DNA of 25,000 nucleotides, from assembly GCA_963170055.1 (NCBI GenBank), contig CAUJGJ010000258.1, forward strand, positions 1,768,601-1,793,600, read 5' to 3'. The stretch comes from Halisarca cf. caerulea. Taxonomy: Eukaryota; Porifera; Demospongiae; Chondrillida; Halisarcidae. The position numbers were made by a program, and so were the translations under genes. The notes beneath the pieces are model-generated. The model saw nothing but the letters and a program-made list of their open reading frames with translations. It did no database searches and had not been told where the DNA came from. Shown one piece after another: positions 18,671 through 25,000 of the stretch (positions are counted from its first letter, which is position 1; every line of letters starts with the position of its first letter).

Positions 18671-19153
18671 AAGAGAAAACACAGCAAGGTGTCGAGGCCA
18701 ACGAGACAATCCTCACGACTAAGCAAGACTGTCCCCGCCACATCATCACCCAGGAGGTCCACCAGGCATAGTAACCAGATGTCTTCAGTCATGCACTCAC
18801 CAAAAAGCTCACCTCAGAAGACCTTAACAGCATCTGCAACATTTGGTTCTCCAAAGAAATCTCACAGTTCCGAAGAACCAATGGTCACAAGATCCTCGCC
18901 AAGAAAATCATCTCCCTTGAAAAGTGTGGACTCTCTTTCTTCTTTGCCAAGGAAATCTCAATTGTATGGCTCAGAGTCCAGTTTTAAGCCAAGCACAGGT
19001 AGCCCATTAGCTTCCCACTCCAGAAAGCGACAGGATGTCCATCAAATCAAATCAGATTCTTCGGACCATGCCTCAACCTCATCAACTGCATCTCATTCAG
19101 AAGATGAACTCATAGGAAGTGAAGAAGAAGAAGATGCTTTCTCAGTGCCTTCG
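18671..19153 (+). CDS. eight-exon basic-repeat protein, exon 7 (repeat 2)
   Basis: Second copy, residues 547-707, 161 codons against 160 in copy 1. It carries the same series of SPRR, SPKS, SPKK and SPRK motifs and the acidic tail. The start is set by the clear acceptor 'cttttgattttag' at 18670. The repeat offset from exon 6 is 566 bp including the intron. It differs from copy 1 mainly by single substitutions (GSPKKSHSSEEP for ASPKKSHSSKEP). Confidence 0.87.
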
Positions 19154-19237
19154 GTATGATCTGCTTAAGCTAACTTTACATGTACAGTACCTGTATCCAT
19201 TTTGTTGTCACAACTCTTTTTTCTTTTTAATTTGAAG

Positions 19238-19924
19238 AAAAGAAAACGCAACAAGGTGTCAAAGCCAATAAGACAATCCTCACGGCTGAGCAAGACTGTC
19301 CCCGCTACAGCATCACCCAGGAGGTCCACCAGGCATGGTAACCAGATGTCCACAGTCACATACTCACCAAAAAGCTCACCGCAGAAGACCTCAACGGCAT
19401 CTACATTTGGTTCTCCAAAGAAATCTCCCAGTTCCAAAGAAGCAGTGGCCACAAGATCCTCGCCAAGAAAATCATCTCCCTTGAAAAGTGCAGACTCTCT
19501 TTCTTCTTCACCAAGGAAATCTCAATTCTATGACTCAGAGTCCAGTTTTAAGTCCAGCACAGGTAGCCCATTAGCTTCCCACTCCAGAAAGCGACTGCAA
19601 AGGCACAGCAAGGGGTCAAAGCCAATGGGACAATCCTCACGGCTGAGCAAGACTGTCCCTGCCACAGTATCACCCAAGAGGTCCACCAGGCATGGTAACC
19701 AGATGTCTACAGTCACATACAATTCCAAAGAACCAATGGCCACAGGATTGTCGCCAAGAAAATCATCTCACTTGAAAAGTGCGGACTCTCCTTCTTCTTT
19801 GCCAAGGAAATCTCGATTCTACAGATCAGAGTCCACTTTTAAGCTGAGCACAGGTAGCCCCTTAGCTTCCCACTCCAGAAAGCGATCTCGAAGGCAAGCT
19901 GCACCAACCGTTTTCCACTTTTAA
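19238..19924 (+). CDS. eight-exon basic-repeat protein, last exon (repeats 3 and 4)
   Basis: Residues 708-935, TAA at 19922-19924. The acceptor is 'tttttaatttgaag'. It holds two repeat units without an intron between them. The first (KRKRNKVSKPIRQSSRLS ... GSPLASHSRKR) is full length but lacks the acidic block. The second (LQRHSKGSKPMGQSSRLS ... SHSRKR) has lost the internal SPKSSPQK-to-SPKK segment of about 25 residues. The C terminus is SRRQAAPTVFHF. No Myb domain, as TRF1/TRF2 would have, is present. No AATAAA is seen downstream. Confidence 0.87.
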   Translation, partial: KRKRNKVSKPIRQSSRLSKTVPATASPRRSTRHGNQMSTVTYSPKSSPQKTSTASTFGSPKKSPSSKEAVATRSSPRKSSPLKSADSLSSSPRKSQFYDSESSFKSSTGSPLASHSRKRLQRHSKGSKPMGQSSRLSKTVPATVSPKRSTRHGNQMSTVTYNSKEPMATGLSPRKSSHLKSADSPSSLPRKSRFYRSESTFKLSTGSPLASHSRKRSRRQAAPTVFHF

Positions 19925-20636
19925 CATCACTCTTTGTGATCTCCTTACATTGTCCCTACCTTGTACTTTAATCCACACTGTGTTTTGTATGCGTATTATA
20001 GGCCTGTGTATGTAAACCTATTATGCATATAGAATGTTGTATGTATGTACATATGTGTATCTGTTTAGTCATAAATAGAACGTTTCTATGTCTACTATGT
20101 ACAGAACATGCAGTACCTTACTTTTACTACTATTTTGTAAGCTATTCTGTGTACTATTATCCACGCATTGAAATTTTACAAGTTACATACATATATCATG
20201 TGTACTTATGTACATGTACATACACGTACATAATATTATACGTACATGTATATTATAACATGTTAGCAGTGTACACAGTGAGTTAGTCTTCCAAGTTCGT
20301 ATTACATACAGTATACATGCATGATGTACATGCATCTCCAGATATTATGTGTATGTATTATCGACAAGTGGTTTGTAGTTGTAACATAATATCGGTTGAC
20401 CATACTATAGAAAGCACCATCACGGTGGCCAATACTCACAGTAAGAAGGATTTCTGTGTGTAAAGATGTGACGTGACTACTTTAAATTTCTGTTCTTAAC
20501 TTCTAAAAGCTCCAACTAAAGCTAGGATAGGTAAAATGTACTAACCACATTAACCAGAGATGAAGCAGCTAGACCATACATCCCCACAAAACATAATTGA
20601 CACTAGCTTGCAAGGCCTGTTTAACTTGCTAGTCCA

Positions 20637-21030
20637 GATGCAGTAAAACCTCTCTAATCTCCCCTATAGTTTATGAGAAACAAATTTAAAAGCATGCGCA
20701 CTGAGTGCAAACCTCGTTAATCTACCAAACCCGCTATTTTAACATAAAACTGACATTACTGATCGGAGAGATTTTACTGACCGTATACTGTACAGTACCA
20801 GCTTCATGTAATTTTGTCCTTTGTAGAGAGGATGTCATTTTTACTGAGGAGGTTAGAATGCTAGCACTATCACAGAGCATGGAACCTCTCACAACACACT
20901 CCCCCGCTGTATAGTGGAAACCTCTATAACAGACGTTCTTGTGGATTGAGATAGATTGATGTGCGTGTAAGATCTCTACAATGTTGTAACAACCATATTC
21001 TAGTTGTTCTCGAGTGTCCATTATATAGAG
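20637..21030. mobile_element. degenerate copies of AACCTCTCTAATC-family element
   Basis: Words 'gcagtaaaacctctctaatc', 'gcaaacctcgttaatctacc' and 'agtggaaacctctataacag' (about 20913) occur in one orientation, and 'ccattatatagagagagaat' (about 21019) in the other. Probably two or more overlapping old copies; the limits are approximate. Confidence 0.5.
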
Positions 21031-21086
21031 AGAGAATCCACGTAATGTTCTGCATTATGAGAATGCATCATTATACTCCTTTGATA

Positions 21087-21307
21087 TACCGTATATCCGG
21101 AAATATTGGCGATCATTAAATTTGGTGATTTGCGCAAGATCAGGCTGTAATTTAATATCGGCGAAAATTAAATTTGGCAGTTGCACAGCAAGGACAAAGT
21201 ATAGTAAGTAGTTCTATGCAAATTTGGTGACATAAATTCGGCGATTTTGATCCTGATCGCCAAACCACCAAATTAAAAATGTCGCCAATATTTCCGGATA
21301 TACGGTA
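21087..21307. mobile_element. MITE with perfect ~26-bp inverted ends (CCGTATATCCGG)
   Basis: The left end TACCGTATATCCGGAAATA then TTGGCGA (21087 on) is repeated exactly inverted as TCGCCAA then TATTTCCGGATATACGGTA (to 21307). The outer TA on each side fits a TA target duplication. The interior of about 165 bp repeats an 'aaatttgg' word three times. No coding frame. The intact ends suggest a fairly recent copy. Confidence 0.85.
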
Positions 21308-21376
21308 GCATAGTACAGCAACATACAATTATTAAATTTCAATATCAATGTCAAAATGAAAGCCTGCAGTGTCTGA

Positions 21377-21378
<2 letters not shown>

Positions 21379-21407
<29 letters not shown>
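21379..21407. repeat. (AT)n microsatellite
   Basis: Perfect AT run of 29 bp, the source of a YIYIYIY open frame on the minus strand. Confidence 0.97.
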
Positions 21408-21409
<2 letters not shown>

Positions 21410-21930
21410 GGCATTCTATATTTCTGCATGTGACTGCATGTGATAGTGCTGTTGCATGACAGCATGCATCGGGATTTATATGGGATGATGAGCTCAAGAC
21501 AGGGTTCATAGGGTTCAAGACAGCACGGACTTTCAATCCCTAGATGCCGGTCTAGCTCTCCACATACATCACAATAATATTATATAATTCCGAGAAAAGA
21601 CACACAATAAACAAACAGAAGTTTAAAGGAGTATTAACAGTTTCAAGAAAGGAGGATAGATTTTTTCTTTTACTTTTTTAAAGTTTTTGTCAAAGAAAAT
21701 AACATGGGCTTACTACCATTGTGGGCAAACGTATGAAATTAAGTTTACTATACATGGGGTGCTGTGGGGGAAATGATCAAGAAAATATACATACATTATA
21801 ATGTGTGTAGACTACAAGTGTTGGGCCAGCTGGTTAATAAATATTTTTAACAATCATGCACCTATGTATATCTTGTTGGTACAGCAACTGCACTTCAAAG
21901 TACATACGTAAGAGGAGAGCTATAGTATGT

Positions 21931-22068
21931 TCACCCTAAGAGCAGTAAACCTGCCACCATGAGGGTGAGAAGGACCAGGAGAGAGGAGAGGGGCACAGCA
22001 GAGGGAGCTCCGCTTCCCTGTGCATCTTCAACTTGTATCTTCCAGCCAAAGAACACATGAATAGCACA
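21931..22068 (-). CDS. Skeletor-like membrane-anchored protein, last exon
   Basis: Read on the minus strand from 22068 after the acceptor 'cgtctcactgtag', this exon gives 45 residues and TGA at 21933-21931. It starts CAIHVFFGWKIQVEDAQ, goes on through small residues GSGAPSA and ends in a hydrophobic run SLLVLLTLMVAGLLLLG. That tail has the form of a GPI-anchor signal (small-residue site, then about 19 hydrophobic residues and no cytoplasmic tail). The HxxxGWKI motif after YYQC is, as I recall it, the C-terminal signature of Skeletor-type extracellular proteins with DM13/DOMON domains. It joins in phase 0 to 22368. Confidence 0.6.
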   Translation of the reverse strand, partial: CAIHVFFGWKIQVEDAQGSGAPSAVPLSSLLVLLTLMVAGLLLLG

Positions 22069-22367
22069 CTACAGTGAGACGTAAAATCTGATGATATGAA
22101 TCAATACTTATATATAGTCTATGGAAAATGTGTATTTTAGCACAAACTCTTGGAACCTATAACTTGCACTTATGTAACTGGTGGCTGTTCAAAGTAAAGA
22201 CAATAATACCTATGTACCTCATACTGCTATATGTTGGCCAAGAATGGTTGCCATTGCCACCTCACACTAAAGATATAGGACTAACATATGGCACATGATT
22301 TTCAACCAGATATGATATAGTGTGAGCGCTGAGTGGGAATTTCCATTCCCATTCCCATTCCCTATAC

Positions 22368-22552
22368 CTGGTAGTAGAGGAGATCAGGAGTACTGTCATC
22401 TGGTGTCCACTGAAGGGTTCCTGGGTTCTTCCCATCACAAGGCTCCTTTTGCACAAGAGAGCCAAAGTAGTCACCGAAATCCATTGAGCAGTTCTCTAGG
22501 ATAGCACCGGATGTTCCTATGTCCCCCTCCTCGTAAATGCAAAGGTCACCAA
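22368..22552 (-). CDS. Skeletor-like protein, penultimate exon
   Basis: Minus strand, from 22552 after a strong acceptor (ctccactttctcctgttcag) down to the donor GTATAG at 22367. The two leading bases complete a split codon and 61 codons follow without a stop: GDLCIYEEGDIG, ILENCSMDFGDYFGS, KEPCDGKNPGTLQW, TPDDSTPDLLYYQ. Four cysteines and no lysine-rich segments fit an extracellular domain. The 'W(T)P...TPD..YYQ' order followed by GWKI in the next exon is the basis for the Skeletor-like call, made from memory of the family and not from a search. Confidence 0.6.
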
Positions 22553-22611
22553 CTGAACAGGAGAAAGTGGAGTAGATACCGTAATTTAGTAAATTACGAG
22601 TATCTTATGAT

Positions 22612-22820
22612 GATACTGAGGAATCTCTGAATAAAGGACATTTGGGGAGCCTCTTTTGTCCTTTGTAAGGGGATTATCCTCTTTGGAAGATTCAAAATGT
22701 ATTGGAACTATAGGGAGAAAATATTTTTGGACCTCAAACTGTGTTCTTTGTAGAGAGGGTGTCCTTATTTCGGAGCGTCCTCTATCAGAGACTTCGCACA
22801 TGTATTACAGAGGTATACTG
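22612..22820. mobile_element. dispersed element of AACCTCTCTAATC family, diverged
   Basis: The left end is 'gatactgaggaatctctgaa' and the right end, read in reverse, is 'cagtatacctctgtaatac'. The interior has 'aaggacatttgg', 'gagagggtgtccttatttcg' and 'ggagcgtcctctatcagag', the same repeated theme as the other members. It lies in the intron of the minus-strand gene. Confidence 0.5.
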
Positions 22821-23473
22821 TTTATCTGTGGGTGAAAGAGGTCCATATCTGCAGCCCTTGACATGCAGTTATCAGGTCTGTATAGCCAGGGGGTGGGTCA
22901 TTGGATTCTGGTGAACCCCCCTTAAGAATCACCAACCCATAAAAAATAAGTTTAAATAGGTTCTAAAGGAGTATGTAGCCTTATTTAGACACACTAGGCA
23001 CCTTTTACCTTTGTTTCGTTGCTCTATTATCACTAAACGCTACCCAGAATGCTACCTGATCGCAATTGGCCTCCATTTTGTGATGATGTCATTGACCATC
23101 AAAGTGACATTTTGCACTATGTAGTCTGTAACTCGTTTGCATTGTGGATAATTTCGAGGGTATTTTGCATTGGGGATCAATGTATAATGTGTGTGTGTGT
23201 GTGTGTACGTGTGTGTGCGTACGCACGCACGCGTGTATGTGAAGGGCGATTGCAGAAATCTGAAATGTAACCCCCTATGGAAAATCCTGGCTACAGGCCT
23301 GGTTATAGCCTCGCTCCCCCTCCCATCTTAAACCTGTACCAAGATACCTACGTAGGTGTATGCTCTATTACGTTGTATACATTCACAATTACTGTACAGT
23401 GATAATCTATGTTCATCTGCAACAAAAGATTCTTCATAAATCTGACAAAGTGGTCCTAAGACATGCATGCAGA

Positions 23474-23851
<378 letters not shown>

Positions 23852-23855
<4 letters not shown>

Positions 23856-24539
23856 GCTGGCGCAACCGGTCAGGCTGGTCAGGTTTTGGCCTGACCAATA
23901 TTTGAAAGTTACCTTAAAAATATATTTTGGCCTCTTAAGAGAAGGACAGGATTTTCAGGAATCTGTGACTGCTCAATCAATTTGGTTCGTCACTCCGTGA
24001 ATCGGCCATATCATCATTGCGCAATATGGAAAATCACGTGTGCATAAGTCCAGATGTTTGTAGAAACTGTTGTTTGGCTTCAATCGCTGCCGTTTGGAGC
24101 CAGTATTGATCTTAATTTTTCAATTTGTGCCCATCAATGGCCTCCTCTATGCCTGCCAGCTATATACTTGCAGTGCTAAAAGCGGCCATTGTTTGTGATA
24201 GTCATAAAGCCAATTCTGTTAGTCATCAGTACCAGTCACTGGCGGCGACATTTCAGATTGGGGTCTTAGTGGTCTCTGCTATGTAAAAGACTACTTACAC
24301 AGTACTATGCATCAGCAAAGTCTAAACCATCATATATGATACTGCATGTTCATGAAGCTGCTATTGATGTGCTCCAGTCAAGTGATCTTGCTACTGAATA
24401 ATATGTGTCACTCTATTATTATAATTATAGTTTTAATTCTATTAATTTCCTTCACTGAATAATAATACAATTCATTATCAATATAAAATTATTGACGGCA
24501 TTTCAGCCTGACCAATGAAAATCAGCTTGCTCCGGGCCT

Positions 24540-24540
<1 letters not shown>
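23852..24540. mobile_element. hAT-like non-autonomous element inserted in (CA)n
   Basis: The left end CAGGGCTGGCGCAACC and the right end, read in reverse, CAGGCCCGGAGCAAGC are imperfect inverted repeats of the CAGGG type usual for hAT elements. 'ggcctgaccaat' (about 23889) and 'cagcctgaccaat' (about 24505) add internal similarity. Both flanks are CA repeat, so an 8-bp target duplication would be hidden. It is 689 bp with no transposase frame. Confidence 0.5.
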
Positions 24541-24599
<59 letters not shown>

Positions 24600-24609
24600 T
24601 GTACATGTA

Positions 24610-24654
<45 letters not shown>
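24541..24654. repeat. (CA)n microsatellites, two blocks
   Basis: CA runs at 24541-24595 and 24612-24654, separated by 'gcatgtacatgtag'. They continue the CA tract broken by the hAT-like element. Confidence 0.97.
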
Positions 24655-24657
<3 letters not shown>

Positions 24658-24727
24658 ATTGTGCACATGCATGTGCACGCACGCATCCACCCAAGCACCC
24701 CCCCACCCCCCACACACACTCACACAC

Positions 24728-24779
24728 CTGCTGTTGGATCAGCTCCATCGAATCCAGCAAACACCATTTCTTGAGCTTG
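24728..24779 (-). CDS. Skeletor-like protein, candidate third-last exon
   Basis: Minus strand from 24779, after the acceptor 'ctgttttgtcaatag', to the donor GTGTGTGAG at 24727. The frame QAQEMVFAGFDGADPTA plus one base gives phase 1, which fits exactly with the two leading bases of the exon at 22552 (giving ...DPTAVGDLCIY...). The exon is short (52 nt) and its family identity cannot be judged alone. Upstream exons lie at the window edge or beyond. Confidence 0.45.
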
Positions 24780-25000
24780 CTATTGACAAAACAGAAACAA
24801 ATAATAATACCCTATATGCTAGTCTCACATAGCCAGATACTTTTCTCCATTTTATCCAATTATGACTAATATGGAGGAAAGGGTCAGTGATGTCAGACAA
24901 AGTACATACATACGTACATTTACATATTATGCAAAACCTATGTACACAGTATCCTCTGCCTCATCATACAGCCTTGAAGAAAAATCAACACAATACAGAC

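Larger units (their letters stand above)
17897..19880 (+). repeat. tandem exon-plus-intron duplication, ~567-bp unit
   Basis: Exons 6, 7 and 8 start at 18105, 18671 and 19238 (offsets 566 and 567 bp). The introns 18018-18104, 18585-18670 and 19154-19237 are 87, 86 and 84 bp. They share nearly the same sequence (gtatgatctgtttaagc... tccattttattgtcac...), so whole exon-intron units were duplicated. The acidic block of exon 5 marks the left edge of the unit. Confidence 0.93.
19925..21930. other. non-coding region between convergent genes
   Basis: No convincing gene on either strand. About 20010-20340 is rich in TAC/GTA palindromic words (tacatgtacatacacgtaca and similar). About 20637-21030 holds degenerate AACCTCTCTAATC-family sequence, 21087-21307 a clean CCGTATA element, and 21379-21407 an (AT)n run. 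The rest has nothing that I can name. Confidence 0.7.

Noticed and set aside
19165..19743. Minus-strand frames over the basic repeats, including 18029-18226
   Set aside because: They mirror the repeated coding exons on the + strand and cross exon-intron limits.
20023..20286. 87-codon frame rich in Y, C and V
   Set aside because: Derived from TAC/GTA-rich low-complexity DNA; no domain or splice support.
24948..24972. Possible further minus-strand exon (LYDEAEDT) after 'tttttcttcaag'
   Set aside because: Only 25 nt with a weak donor; the phase can be made to fit, but chance is as likely.

Overview
The window is nuclear DNA of an animal. It has multi-exon genes with GT..AG introns, very long (TG)n/(CA)n microsatellites, several minisatellites, small inverted-repeat DNA elements and a tandem pair of nuclear receptor genes. 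The receptors look like the RXR/HNF4 (NR2) type found in early-branching animals. With the short introns and TAC/GTA-rich DNA, this makes a non-bilaterian such as a sponge my best guess, but nothing here proves the species.

Layout on the + strand. Positions 1-3753 are mostly repeats and probably lie in a long intron of the first receptor. NR-A follows, with two ligand-domain exons (3754-4797 and 7747-7994); its DNA-binding exon is not in the window. NR-B is complete, with three exons (8547-8940, 11630-12784, 13299-13546) giving 598 residues. Only 223 bp later a third gene starts, with eight exons from 13770 to 19924 and a continuous 935-residue frame. Its N-terminal part is helical and I compare it, weakly, with the TRFH fold of telomere proteins. 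Its C-terminal part is a basic, S/P/K-rich repeat domain made by tandem duplication of an exon together with its intron.

On the - strand the right end holds the last three exons that I can assemble (24779-24728, 22552-22368, 22068-21931) of a secreted or GPI-anchored protein. Its C-terminal motif resembles Skeletor-type proteins. This gene converges on the third gene across about 2 kb of non-coding DNA.

NR-A and NR-B are head-to-tail duplicates with the same intron positions and phases. They share a long P-rich hinge with a conserved DSG-type phosphodegron, an RXR-like ligand-domain core and an AF-2 helix without the usual glutamate. NR-B has a strongly changed first zinc finger, whereas NR-A keeps an RXR-like C-terminal extension (VQEERG) and is probably the more conserved copy.

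The non-coding DNA carries at least three families of non-autonomous DNA elements. One group ends in CCGTATA next to TA. Another has ACAGT..AACCTCTCTAATC-type ends. There is also a 930-bp element with inverted repeats of about 90 bp, and a possible hAT-like element embedded in a (CA)n tract.
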